From assembly GCF_012927345.1 (NCBI RefSeq), contig NZ_JABBGJ010000035.1, forward strand, positions 1 through 64,000: 64,000 nt of DNA. Direction: 5' to 3'. Position 1 is the first letter of the stretch. Every line of letters starts with the position of its first letter. Below the pieces are notes generated by a model. That model was given only the letters and a program-made list of their open reading frames with translations, was not told the DNA's origin and ran no database searches. This DNA comes from Paraburkholderia polaris. Its GTDB lineage: Bacteria > Pseudomonadota > Gammaproteobacteria > Burkholderiales > Burkholderiaceae. This document shows, piece by piece, positions 27,150-35,956 of this stretch. A program made the translations under genes and the position numbers.

Positions 27150-28487
27150 ATGGGATTGGGTGATCACCTCCGCCAGCAGCTCGCCGCGAAGGCGTTGATG
27201 CGGCAACTGGAACGCGTCTCCGAAGAGGCGCAGACGCCGGGCGCGCCGTTGCCCGCCGGTGGTACACGCGCGGCGCAAGACGCTTCGCGCGCTGCGCTGT
27301 GCAGCTTCGAGACCATGCCGGGTTATCAGCAGGTCGAAATATTGCGGCAAATGGGCGAGAAGCTGCAGGTGCAGTCGCCGTTTTTTCGCGTGCACGAAGG
27401 GATTGCCGGCGCGACCACGCAGATCGGCGGCGCGCAGTATCTGAACTACGCGAACTACAACTATCTCGGTCTTGCCGGCGATCCGCTCGTGTCCGCGCGC
27501 GCGAAAGAGGCGATCGATCGCTATGGCACATCGGCATCGGCGAGCCGGATGGTGGCGGGTGAGCGGCCCGTGCAGCGTGAGCTAGAAGCGGCGCTCGCCT
27601 CGTTGTACGAGGTGGATGATTGCGTCGTGTTCGTGAGCGGCCATGCCACCAACGTGACGGTGATCGGCTCACTGTTCGGTCCCGGCGATCTGATCGTGCA
27701 TGATTCGCTCGCGCACAACAGTATCGTGCAAGGCGCGCAACTGAGCGGCGCGAAACGGCTGAGCTTTCCGCACAACGACTGGCAGGCGCTTGACGCGCTG
27801 CTCGCACGCGTGAGGCACGATTACCGGCGTGTATTGATCGCGATCGAAGGCCTGTACAGCATGGACGGGGATATTCCCGATCTGGCGCAATTCGTCGACA
27901 TCAAGCGCCGGCATGCCGCGTTTCTGATGGTTGACGAGGCGCACTCGCTCGGCGTGCTGGGCGAGCAGGGCAAGGGCGTTCGCGAGCATTGCGGCGTGGC
28001 GAGCGGCGACGTCGATATCTGGATGGGTACGCTCAGTAAAACACTGGCGGGATGCGGCGGGTTTATCGCCGGCTCGCAGGCACTGATTGATATCTTGCGG
28101 CATCTCGCGCCCGGTTTTCTGTATAGCGTCGGCCTCGCGCCTGCACTGGCGGCGGCATCGCTGGCGGCGCTCGAACGGCTGATTGCCGAACCGAAACGGG
28201 TGGCGCTGCTGCGCGCGCGTGGCAAACAGTTTCTCGACGAAGCGCGCGCCGCCGGTCTCGATACGGGTAAAAGCGCGGGTTATGCGGTCGTGCCGATCAT
28301 TACCGGCAGCACCTTGAAGGCCGCGCAGTGGGCCAACGCGATGTTTGCGGAAGGCATCAACGTGCAGCCGATTTTCTATCCCGCCGTCGAAGAGAAGGCG
28401 GCGCGTTTGCGGTTTTTTATCTGTTCGACGCATGAGCCGGAACAGATCAGCCGAACCATTGCGGCGCTCAAGCGCCTGCCTCGTTAA
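27150..28487 (+). CDS. wcbT: Alpha-oxoamine synthase (AONS/serine palmitoyltransferase type) WcbT
   Basis: This 445-residue PLP enzyme belongs to the family that condenses an acyl thioester with an amino acid and releases CO2. Motifs: YNYLGLAGDP, GTSASASRMVAGE, CVVFVSGHATNV, VDEAHSLGVLG for PLP contacts, and GTLSKTLAGCGGF with the Schiff-base lysine K297. About 60 extra residues precede the usual N-terminus, a feature that could serve docking to an acyl carrier protein. With a thioesterase-less PKS upstream, it is a good candidate for chain release as an amino-ketone, as Fum8p is thought to do for the fumonisin PKS. In B. pseudomallei it is named WcbT and called an acyl transferase. Confidence 0.88.
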   Translation: MGLGDHLRQQLAAKALMRQLERVSEEAQTPGAPLPAGGTRAAQDASRAALCSFETMPGYQQVEILRQMGEKLQVQSPFFRVHEGIAGATTQIGGAQYLNYANYNYLGLAGDPLVSARAKEAIDRYGTSASASRMVAGERPVQRELEAALASLYEVDDCVVFVSGHATNVTVIGSLFGPGDLIVHDSLAHNSIVQGAQLSGAKRLSFPHNDWQALDALLARVRHDYRRVLIAIEGLYSMDGDIPDLAQFVDIKRRHAAFLMVDEAHSLGVLGEQGKGVREHCGVASGDVDIWMGTLSKTLAGCGGFIAGSQALIDILRHLAPGFLYSVGLAPALAAASLAALERLIAEPKRVALLRARGKQFLDEARAAGLDTGKSAGYAVVPIITGSTLKAAQWANAMFAEGINVQPIFYPAVEEKAARLRFFICSTHEPEQISRTIAALKRLPR

Positions 28488-28502
28488 AGAGAGACGCTCG
28501 CC

Positions 28503-29186
28503 ATGTACGCCGTTCAATCAGAGCGCGCTCGCGCGTCGCATCAGGCCCGGGAAGCGGGCGCTTTGCAGTTCCGCCCCGCGCGGGCAGAGGATGCTGAGGC
28601 GTGTGCGCCGTTGATCTTCGCCTCTGGGGTACGTGAGTTCGGGTTCTTTCTCGGTGAACCCGACGACCGGTGTATCGAGTTTCTGGCATTCGCGTTCACG
28701 TCGAAACACGGCCGTTTCTCCTATCGGCGCCACCGCGTCGCGGTGACGGGCGACGATAAGGTAGTAGCGGTGCTTGCCACGCATGACGGCCGGAACATCT
28801 GGCTTGACGATCCTCATGTCGCCCTGATCCTGCTGGTGTTTTTTGGCGTGCGCCGCACGGTGGGTATGCTATTGCGTGGGCTGGTGCTGGAGAGTGAATT
28901 GCCGGCGCCGAAGTCGTCGCAGACGCTGATTGCGCATTGCGCGACGGATGAACAGATGCGGGGTACGGGCGTGTTCAGCGCGTTATTTGCCGACTTATTG
29001 CGCGCGGGCCCGATGCAGGACGAACCCGATCGGCAGGTCGTATTGGACGTACTGGTCAGCAATCGGCGTGCGTACGATTTGTATCAACGCCTGGGCTTTG
29101 TCGAACTGCCACGCCGCGCGCCGATCTCGCGCCGCTTGCCGCATGAACTAGAATCGGTACGAATGCAGCTTATGCGCCGGGCTTGA
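28503..29186 (+). CDS. GNAT-family N-acyltransferase
   Basis: This 227-residue protein of the GNAT superfamily has the acetyl-CoA-binding motif QMRGTGVFSALFADLL in the C-terminal half and an N-terminal FRPARAEDAEACAPL typical of GNAT folds. The last segment NRRAYDLYQRLGFVE is the usual GNAT strand-helix end. It begins 15 bp after wcbT with GAGAGA as ribosome-binding site. Within this operon it could acylate the amine generated by WcbT, which is inference. The acyl donor and acceptor are unknown. Confidence 0.8.
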   Translation: MYAVQSERARASHQAREAGALQFRPARAEDAEACAPLIFASGVREFGFFLGEPDDRCIEFLAFAFTSKHGRFSYRRHRVAVTGDDKVVAVLATHDGRNIWLDDPHVALILLVFFGVRRTVGMLLRGLVLESELPAPKSSQTLIAHCATDEQMRGTGVFSALFADLLRAGPMQDEPDRQVVLDVLVSNRRAYDLYQRLGFVELPRRAPISRRLPHELESVRMQLMRRA

Positions 29187-29244
29187 ATTGGGTGCGGGGA
29201 GTCGGGGCGTGCAAATTCAAACAACATCTAGAGAGAAAAAGACC

Positions 29245-30675
29245 ATGCATATTCATCCAGTGATTCTTTGCGGCGGGAGCGGCACGCGCCTGTGGCCGAT
29301 ATCGCGCGTCGGGTATCCGAAGCAATATCTCAAGGTGACGGGCGAAAATACGCTGGTTCAGCAAACCGCACTGCGCCTGCGCGGGATCGCCGACATCGCT
29401 TCGCCGATCGTCGTCACAAATAATGAACAGCGCTTTCTGGTGGCCGAGCAGTTGCGCCAGGTCGATGTCCTGTCGTCGGCGATCGTACTCGAACCGGCCA
29501 GCCGCAACACGGCGCCGGCTATCGCGGTGGCGGCGTTGCTGGCCCTGCGCGAAAGTCCGGACGCGTTGCTGCTCGTTCTGCCGTCCGATCACGTGATTAA
29601 AGGCGAAGCGGCTTTCGTCAACGCGGCCGAAGCCGCCGCGCAGATTGCTAAAGACGGCTATCTGGTCACTTTCGGCATTACGCCAACCGAACCGCACACC
29701 GGCTATGGCTACATCCGTTCGGGGGCGAGCCTTGTTGAAGGCGAGCCGACCTTTGCGGTCGATTCCTTCGTCGAGAAGCCGGACGCAGCGACAGCGCAGC
29801 GTTTTCTCGAGGATGGCAGCTACTACTGGAATAGCGGCATGTTCATGCTGAAAGCTTCCACCTACATGGAGGAGCTGCATCGCTACGAGCCTGAAATTGC
29901 GAAGCAGGCGGAGCTTTCGCTGGAAGGTGCGCAACGCGACAACGATTTCATCCGTCTCGAAGCACAAAGCTTCTCGGCCTGTCCGAACATCTCGGTCGAC
30001 CATGCCGTCATGGAAAAAACGAAGCGCGCCGCCGTGGTCGCGGTCGCGGATCTCGGCTGGAACGACATCGGCTCGTGGACGGCGCTTGCTGACATTGCGG
30101 AGTGCGATGCGCAGGGCAATGCGCTGATCGGCGACGTGCTGACGGATGCCGTGACCAATTCGTACATCCGCGCAGAACACCGGTTGGTGGCCGCGATCGG
30201 CCTGGAGAACGTCGTGATCGTCGAGACCGCTGATGCTGTGCTCGTGGCGCATCGCGACCAGGCGCAGGACGTCAAAAAGATCGTTGCGCAGTTGAATGCC
30301 ATGGGACGTCACGAGTCGGTCACGCACCGTCGCGTGGTGCGGCCGTGGGGGTCATACGAAGGCATCGATAGCGGCGACCGCTTCCAGGTCAAGCGCATCG
30401 TCGTCAGCCCTGGCGCGCAACTGAGCTTGCAGATGCACCATCATCGTGCGGAGCATTGGATCGTCGTCAAGGGCACCGCGCTCGTCACCAACGGCGATAA
30501 AGAGATCATCCTGACCGAAAATCAATCGACGTACATTCCGCTTGGGGTTACGCACCGGTTGCTGAATCCGGGCAAGATTCCGCTAGAGTTGATCGAAGTG
30601 CAGTCCGGCGCCTATCTCGGCGAGGACGATATCGTACGCTTCGAAGATACTTATGGACGTGTAGCGAAGGTTTAA
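29245..30675 (+). CDS. manC: Mannose-1-phosphate guanylyltransferase/mannose-6-phosphate isomerase (ManC)
   Basis: This 476-residue bifunctional type II enzyme makes GDP-mannose. The N-terminal pyrophosphorylase has LCGGSGTRLWPISR and YPKQYL as signature, PSDHVI and FVEKPD. The C-terminal cupin isomerase domain has the zinc site QMHHHRAEHWIVVKGTA. The open frame extends to 29188, but the ATG at 29245 is preceded by AGAGAGAAAAAG and gives the family N-terminus MHIHPVILCGGSG. It supplies GDP-mannose or derivatives such as GDP-heptose-like or deoxy sugars for the capsule. manC also closes the wcb gene block in B. pseudomallei. Confidence 0.95.
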   Translation: MHIHPVILCGGSGTRLWPISRVGYPKQYLKVTGENTLVQQTALRLRGIADIASPIVVTNNEQRFLVAEQLRQVDVLSSAIVLEPASRNTAPAIAVAALLALRESPDALLLVLPSDHVIKGEAAFVNAAEAAAQIAKDGYLVTFGITPTEPHTGYGYIRSGASLVEGEPTFAVDSFVEKPDAATAQRFLEDGSYYWNSGMFMLKASTYMEELHRYEPEIAKQAELSLEGAQRDNDFIRLEAQSFSACPNISVDHAVMEKTKRAAVVAVADLGWNDIGSWTALADIAECDAQGNALIGDVLTDAVTNSYIRAEHRLVAAIGLENVVIVETADAVLVAHRDQAQDVKKIVAQLNAMGRHESVTHRRVVRPWGSYEGIDSGDRFQVKRIVVSPGAQLSLQMHHHRAEHWIVVKGTALVTNGDKEIILTENQSTYIPLGVTHRLLNPGKIPLELIEVQSGAYLGEDDIVRFEDTYGRVAKV

Positions 30676-30824
30676 CAGGCATCACGACTGTTCGCAGTGC
30701 ACGCGGCGGCGACGTAGTTGCCGTGCACCGATTTGAACGTCGGTCGGTGTGTGAAACAAGGGGCAATGAAGATAGACGAGCCGCCATGCTGGCCCGTCTA
30801 TTTGCACGCCGTTTCTCGCGCTGC

Positions 30825-31073
30825 TTAAAGCGGCACTACCACCGGTTCGGAGTGCGAAGGCGGCTTGCCGTATGGCGAATAGACCGGCCCACAACCCCAA
30901 TGAATCGGTGGACACTCCCAGCCGCGCGAAATGACAACTGGCGGCATCATCCCGCCGGGGCAAGCAGGAGGTGCTTCTCGGGTGAGGCAGGCGATGCCGC
31001 CGCGTACGGATTGCGAAGCCACGCGGTCGAGTTCGTCGACGCGGGGCAGGTCTTTGAGGACTAGCGCTTTCAT
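30825..31073 (-). CDS. Small peptide with double-glycine leader-like N-terminus
   Basis: This 82-residue open frame has a good ribosome-binding site (CGGAG, 8 bases before the ATG). The first 26 residues, MKALVLKDLPRVDELDRVAS then QSVRGG, look like a leader peptide: an acidic/hydrophobic helix with ELDR and a GG processing site. The remaining part is proline- and glycine-rich with four cysteines (ACL, PAC, WEC, WGC). Similar leader-like small proteins of the form KDLxxxxELDxxAMxxVRGG occur in Burkholderia genomes, usually as hypotheticals. No exporter or peptidase is next to it. It may be a secreted peptide precursor, but the function is unknown. Confidence 0.6.
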   Translation of the reverse strand: MKALVLKDLPRVDELDRVASQSVRGGIACLTREAPPACPGGMMPPVVISRGWECPPIHWGCGPVYSPYGKPPSHSEPVVVPL

Positions 31074-31348
31074 GGTGGATCTCCGACAAGGTTGGATTGA
31101 CAGTGAGCCCGGGTATCGCCGCGCTCATGTGTTCCAATTGCACACACCATGCCATGCGCCGCAAAGCCGTATGCCGTCCACATCCGCTGATCTGGCGGGC
31201 GCAAGGTGGCTGAGATAGACCGACTTGCCGACGCCAGGATGTCGGTGCGCTGCCAACAGTTACGGTCGTTGTAGCGAACCAAACTAACCGCCTCGCGGCG
31301 GGATATCGCGTACCTATCGATCCTGCGTTCGAGTAACGGCGCGTGCCC

Positions 31349-32041
31349 TCAACCCTGCACGCCACGCCATCCGGCGAGCAGGGCGGGCAATTCGGCCATG
31401 TCCCGAAAGACGTGAGCCGCGCCCGCGCCATGCAAGGCAGTCGCGCTGCTGTGGCTCAGTTCTTTCGGACAATAGCCGAACACAGTGGCACCGGCGGCCA
31501 CGCCTGCCGTCACGCCCGTAACGGTATCGTCAACCACAGCGCAACGTTGCGGTTCCGCGCCCACCCCCGCGGCTGCGGCGAGGTAGACATCGGGATAGGG
31601 CTTGTTGCGTGGTGTTTCGTGGCCGCTGAAGATGCGCCCTTCGAAACAGTCGAGAATACCGGCCTTCACCAGTTGCAATTCCACCTTGATGCGATCGGCG
31701 CCCGACGCGACAGCGATGCGCCCTTCGAGTGTCGCGTAAAGCGCGCGCACTGCTGACGCCGCGCCATCAATCGCCACCAGTTCCCGGTCGAGCGCCTCAT
31801 TGCGGCGCGCGCGAAACCGCATCAGCCAGTCCGGCGTAATCGCGAAGCCGGTGCGCGCTTCGATGAGTGCCGCTTCATCCCTGACGGCCTTGCCGACGAA
31901 AATTTGCATCGTCTCTTCGACGCTCAAATGCCAGCCCAACTCGCCGAGCATCTCGGTGAGCACGCGGTTGGTAATGGGTTCGGAGTCGACGAGCACGCCG
32001 TCGCAGTCAAAGAGTACGGCGTCGAAAGGGAAATCGGCCAT
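31349..32041 (-). CDS. HAD-superfamily hydrolase (beta-phosphoglucomutase-like)
   Basis: This roughly 230-residue HAD phosphatase/mutase of subfamily IA with an alpha-helical cap has motif I FDCDGVLVDSE, motif II VASGA, motif III around RNKPYPDVYL and motif IV VVDDTVTG. Members include phosphoglycolate phosphatase, sugar phosphatases (GS1-like) and beta-phosphoglucomutase. Substrate is not predictable. The frame is open further upstream, but the family N-terminus begins at MADFPFDAVLFDCDG, so I use the ATG at 32041. It is on the same strand as, and 97 bp after, the cytochrome c peroxidase gene. Confidence 0.88.
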   Translation of the reverse strand: MADFPFDAVLFDCDGVLVDSEPITNRVLTEMLGELGWHLSVEETMQIFVGKAVRDEAALIEARTGFAITPDWLMRFRARRNEALDRELVAIDGAASAVRALYATLEGRIAVASGADRIKVELQLVKAGILDCFEGRIFSGHETPRNKPYPDVYLAAAAGVGAEPQRCAVVDDTVTGVTAGVAAGATVFGYCPKELSHSSATALHGAGAAHVFRDMAELPALLAGWRGVQG

Positions 32042-32137
32042 TGGGCAGGGTACGGATAGAGGTCGCGGAACCGGCAAGGATACCTCACCGGCTCGCGCGA
32101 CGGCGCGCAAAGGCTATGTGACCGCCCCTGTGGAAGG

Positions 32138-33589
32138 TCAGGACCCTGCGGCCTTGTACCCGTCACTCAGCGTTTTCATAAACGCAATGATGTCCTGAAT
32201 ATCCTGATCCGTCATGGCCGGCTGATCGCCGAACTTGCGATCGAACGGCGCATCGGCAACGTCGACATTGGCGTGATACTGAGCCGGCAGATCGTTGTAC
32301 TTCTGTACCTTCCCGGACGCATCGCGCGGATAGATCTTCTCAGGCGCCGTATTGCGCAGGTTGTAGAAGTCCATAACGTGCTTGAGGTCGTGATAGACAC
32401 CGTTATGGAAGAACACCTTGCGCTCGGCAACATTGCGCAGGGTCGGCGTCAGGAACATCCCGCAGTACTGCGTCTCCTTCTTCATGTCATCGCGGAACGG
32501 CCCGCACACGCCCATATCGAAGAACTTAGGATCCTTATTGGCCGGAATAGCCGGATTGCGCGGCACCCCAAGCGCCTCGTACTGCGTATCGGTAAACACC
32601 GGCGGCAAGCCATCCTTGCTAGGCTGACTCAAATGGCAACCCGCACAGTTAGCCTTGTCCTTATCGTTGAACAATTGCAAGCCATGCAATTCAGCATGCG
32701 TGAGCCGCGCTTTACCTTCGAGCCAGTAATCGTACTTGCTGGTAAAGGCATGAAACGACTGATCCTCGATCTGATACCGTCCCACTGCGAACATGGCTTC
32801 CGAAATCAGCAGGCTCGGATTGTTGATGATCGCCGGCCCGAAGATCTGTTTGAACTGATCCAGATACTTCGTTTGCAGCAGCTTGTGCGCGACATCTGCT
32901 TCCGTCGCATTGCCCATCTCCACCGGATTCATCAGCGGACCGATCGCCTGGATTTGCAGCGTATCGGCGCGGCCGTCCCAGAACAGTCCGCCTTGCGGCA
33001 CCATCGCCGGGGCGGCAGGCGCGGCGAGCGCCGTCTTCTGCGCGCGCTGCACGCCGGCCGCTTGTGACGCCAGTTGCGTCATATCCACAGGCACATCGGT
33101 ATCGCCCTGATCCGGCCCAATGCTAAACGGCGCCTGGCGGTACAGATACGTCAGCGACGGCGGCGGCCGGTAGCCGGCCTGATTCATATGCGCACCCCCG
33201 AGTTGAACCGGGAACGCGTTGTCCGGTGCATACGAATGCTGTGCCGAGTGGCACGACGCACACGACTGCGTACCTGACGCCGATAGCGTCTGGTCGAAGA
33301 AAATCTGTTTGCCCAGCAGCGCAACCGCGCTCAGCGGCGCGTCTTGCGGACGCATCAAATGAACCGGATGAGGATTCGCGCCGGTGATTTCTTCGACGAT
33401 CGAGCCGACTGCGGGCGGCATCCGTTCCGGGTAGACGAGCGCGTACGCGCAAACCACGACGAGCGCGAGCACGACGCCGGCGGCGCTCCACGCAAGCAGC
33501 CCGAGCCACGAGCGACGGGTAATGACGGGGCCCGGCTCACCGCCGGCAGGCAGATGCGAGGGCAGGACGGCGTCTGAAGGATGATTCAT
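32138..33589 (-). CDS. Dihaem cytochrome c peroxidase/MauG-family protein
   Basis: This 483-residue protein has one N-terminal membrane anchor (residues 28-51) and a periplasmic dihaem domain. The c-type haem motifs are CASCH (C110, C113, H114) and CAGCH (C315, C318, H319). Canonical family landmarks follow the first haem (FWDGRADTLQIQAIGPLMNPVEM) and the second (FLTPTLRNVAERKVFFHNG). It probably reduces hydrogen peroxide with electrons from a soluble cytochrome, or acts on a protein cofactor as MauG does. At 483 residues it is longer than classic CcpA (about 330), owing to the anchor and insertions near 170-200 (Ala/Pro/Gln-rich). Confidence 0.9.
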   Translation of the reverse strand: MNHPSDAVLPSHLPAGGEPGPVITRRSWLGLLAWSAAGVVLALVVVCAYALVYPERMPPAVGSIVEEITGANPHPVHLMRPQDAPLSAVALLGKQIFFDQTLSASGTQSCASCHSAQHSYAPDNAFPVQLGGAHMNQAGYRPPPSLTYLYRQAPFSIGPDQGDTDVPVDMTQLASQAAGVQRAQKTALAAPAAPAMVPQGGLFWDGRADTLQIQAIGPLMNPVEMGNATEADVAHKLLQTKYLDQFKQIFGPAIINNPSLLISEAMFAVGRYQIEDQSFHAFTSKYDYWLEGKARLTHAELHGLQLFNDKDKANCAGCHLSQPSKDGLPPVFTDTQYEALGVPRNPAIPANKDPKFFDMGVCGPFRDDMKKETQYCGMFLTPTLRNVAERKVFFHNGVYHDLKHVMDFYNLRNTAPEKIYPRDASGKVQKYNDLPAQYHANVDVADAPFDRKFGDQPAMTDQDIQDIIAFMKTLSDGYKAAGS

Positions 33590-33623
33590 GGCGGTGGTGA
33601 CAAGTAATTCGATCGGGTGCGAT

Positions 33624-33663
33624 CAAAAAAGCAAATCGAGCCAGCACGTTTGCACTGGCTCGA
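33624..33663 (-). terminator. Rho-independent terminator after the phosphoesterase gene
   Basis: A perfect 9-bp stem (TCGAGCCAG at 33636-33644, CTGGCTCGA at 33655-33663) with a 10-base loop. Read on the minus strand it is followed by TTTGCTTTTTTGATC, so it ends transcription of the phosphoesterase gene at 33791-35587. Confidence 0.75.
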
Positions 33664-33717
33664 CGCCCAACTACAGCTTGATGTATTTCATGCTCTTTCC
33701 AGCGCCGCGCTTCGTGT

Positions 33718-33748
33718 CGTCATGCACGAACAGTGCTCGTGCATGACG
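33718..33748. repeat. 12-bp perfect inverted repeat
   Basis: CGTCATGCACGA (33718-33729) and TCGTGCATGACG (33737-33748) are perfect inverted copies around a 7-base centre. No T-run follows, so it may be an RNA hairpin protecting the 3' end of the phosphoesterase transcript rather than a terminator. Confidence 0.6.
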
Positions 33749-33790
33749 TGAAGGCAGGCGCACCAGAAGGGCAGTCGGCACGCGTGCCGC

Positions 33791-35587
33791 TCAGCTGGCC
33801 GGCGGCGCCGACAACTTCGTACCCAGGTTCTCATCCAGATACACCGTCGGATTGTTGCCCGAGCCCGAGAAGTTGAACATGTTCATGATGCTGCCCGCCG
33901 TTGCATCGAACGAACCTTTGCCAAGGCGTTGACCGCCGAGCCAGTTGTCCTCGATGAACTTGACCACGGAGGCTTGCGTGATCGGCGTATCGTCGACGAA
34001 GTTGACCTTCGCCCACGGCGACACCACGATAAACGGCGTGCGCGTACCCGGGCCGCAACGGCCGTTCACTGCGCCGCCATTCACGCCCTGCGGTTGAACC
34101 GCGCCCGTTGCCGTGCACTGACCCGCGGCGCTCAGGTTGTCGCTGCCGGCCACCGTCTTGCCGCCCGCTGATTGCGCCGTGGTCGAATCGAACGACGAGC
34201 TCGTCGGCGCCTTGTAGCGGTGGTCGTACCAACCGTCCGAATCGTCGTAGGCGATGATCACGGCGGTGTTCTTCCAGTCAGGCTGTTGCTGCAGGAAGTT
34301 GATCACCTTCGTGACGAAAGCCTGCTCGTCGATCGGGTCCGAGTTACCCGGGTGACCGTCGCTGACTGCCGGCGCCTTCAGGAAGCTCACCGACGGGTAG
34401 TTGCCTGCCTTCACCGCAGCGAAGAAGTCGTCGGTGTCGTACTGGTGGTGAACCGGCGTTGCCGTGTTGTCGAGCGGATCGGTCATGCCGATCACTGCCG
34501 CCGACGACGGACGCGTGTGCGCGAGGTTGGCCGTGGTCGGGTAGTACTGGAACCATGCGTGATGCTGCACGTAGTCGGCCTTGGTCGCGTTCAGCACTTG
34601 CGAGAACGTCGAGCGTGCGCAACCGGTCGTGCCGTTGGCATTGGTGGTCGTCAGATTGAAGCCGCCCATGAAGCCGCCCCACGTCAGACCCTTCGCGTTG
34701 AGCAGGTCGCCGATGTTCTTGTTGTTCGACGACATCGCGCCCGTCACCGTGCTGCCTGCCGCGATCGTGCAGACGTCACCGGTCGGGTCCAGGTCGCCGA
34801 TCATCGTGAAGCCGCCAGTCGAATCCGGAATCGCGTTGGCCGAGGTTCCGCCCGTCACCACGACACCGTTGTTCTGGCCCGAGATGACTTCGAGTGCGCC
34901 AGGCGTCGACGGACCGTACGTGTCCGTGTACGCGTTCTGGTTCATCGCGAAGTTCTGCGCGTAGTTCCACATTGCAGTGACCGTGTTGCCGTCGAAGTAA
35001 CCGAGCACCTGGCCCTTCGTGGCGAACGCGCCGGTGCTGCCGGCAATCGTCGAACCTGCTGCGGTGAACAGCGGGAACGAGTCCATCGCGCCGTTGTTAT
35101 AGGCGAGCTGTTCCGCGGCATAGGCGTGGTTCTGGCTCGACGTATTGGCTTGCGAACGATCGAGACGGAACGGCAGCAGATCGGCAGCCGGTAGGCCGAG
35201 GCCCGCGATCGTCACAGCGCCGACCGTGCGGCCTGCCGTGTTCGGCGAGGTCGACAGCGCGTTCGGGTTCGCGGTGATCAGGTTGTTGCTGCTGAGGTTG
35301 TTGACCGCCGGCGTGCCTGCGGCCGCCGTGAACTGCGGCTCGCCGACCGGGTTATTGGCTTGCGGGTAGGTCGCGAAGTAGTGGTCGAACGAGACGTTCT
35401 CGCCGAAGATCACCACCACGTGTTTGATCGGCGTGGTTGTCGTGACGGCATCCTGCGCCGACACCGTTGCTACCGGCGTCGATGCAGCAACCGGCGCAGA
35501 CGCCGGCGTGTTCACGTTATTGCTGCCGCATGCTGCGAGCGCAAGCATCGCGGCAAACGGGATGGGTAAGAGGGTTCTACGGAACAT
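33791..35587 (-). CDS. Phosphoesterase-family lipoprotein (acid phosphatase/phospholipase C-like)
   Basis: This 598-residue protein has a lipoprotein signal (LALAACGSN, acylated Cys about residue 20) and a PF04185-type phosphoesterase domain. The conserved start of the catalytic domain is HVVVIFGENVSFDHYFATYP, with DTYGPSTPGALEVISGQNNG and FDDSDGWYDHRY-like IAYDDSDGWYDHR as metal and catalytic regions, and RTPFIVVSPWAK near the end. Relatives include AcpA acid phosphatases and non-haemolytic phospholipases C. It probably works in the periplasm or at the cell surface to hydrolyse phosphate esters. It is monocistronic, with its own terminator downstream. Confidence 0.87.
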   Translation of the reverse strand: MFRRTLLPIPFAAMLALAACGSNNVNTPASAPVAASTPVATVSAQDAVTTTTPIKHVVVIFGENVSFDHYFATYPQANNPVGEPQFTAAAGTPAVNNLSSNNLITANPNALSTSPNTAGRTVGAVTIAGLGLPAADLLPFRLDRSQANTSSQNHAYAAEQLAYNNGAMDSFPLFTAAGSTIAGSTGAFATKGQVLGYFDGNTVTAMWNYAQNFAMNQNAYTDTYGPSTPGALEVISGQNNGVVVTGGTSANAIPDSTGGFTMIGDLDPTGDVCTIAAGSTVTGAMSSNNKNIGDLLNAKGLTWGGFMGGFNLTTTNANGTTGCARSTFSQVLNATKADYVQHHAWFQYYPTTANLAHTRPSSAAVIGMTDPLDNTATPVHHQYDTDDFFAAVKAGNYPSVSFLKAPAVSDGHPGNSDPIDEQAFVTKVINFLQQQPDWKNTAVIIAYDDSDGWYDHRYKAPTSSSFDSTTAQSAGGKTVAGSDNLSAAGQCTATGAVQPQGVNGGAVNGRCGPGTRTPFIVVSPWAKVNFVDDTPITQASVVKFIEDNWLGGQRLGKGSFDATAGSIMNMFNFSGSGNNPTVYLDENLGTKLSAPPAS

Positions 35588-35956
35588 GTGACTGGCTCCA
35601 GATTCGACTTCGCCGTTCAGCGTTTCCAGTGATGCACGTGTGGAGGTTCGCTGGGGATATTGTTAGAAATACAGCTAAGGTGTCTTACCGCTAGAAACAG
35701 CGCGCATTGAAACATCCGCTGATTAAGATTTGAGGGCGCGAACATTACGTTGCCTATCGATTGCCATTCATTTTGATAATGTTTGCTGTCGTTACGCTTT
35801 CGTTTGGCGGCAATGTAAAGGCCGTTCTAGCTGGCGCGACTCGCGTGTTTCAGCGCGTTTCTTTCACTGCAAATCAAAGCGACGGTTTTTTCAGGCTGTT
35901 GCGTTCAAGAAGAAACGGAGCCGCCTATGGCTTCGGCTCTTATCGGAGAAATCACC
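35588..35956. other. Intergenic divergent promoter region
   Basis: About 370 bp between the divergent phosphoesterase gene and the YXWGXW-repeat gene. It is relatively AT-rich, as expected for promoters. I do not see a strong -35/-10 pair, a coding frame with recognisable similarity, or a repeat. Confidence 0.4.

Noticed and set aside
31074..31348. Short minus-strand frame between the small peptide gene and the HAD gene
   Set aside because: No recognisable similarity or ribosome-binding site; treated as intergenic leader sequence.
34172..35194. 340-codon plus-strand frame opposite the phosphoesterase gene
   Set aside because: Arg/Val-rich antisense translation and no start context; the sense gene has a lipobox and catalytic motifs.
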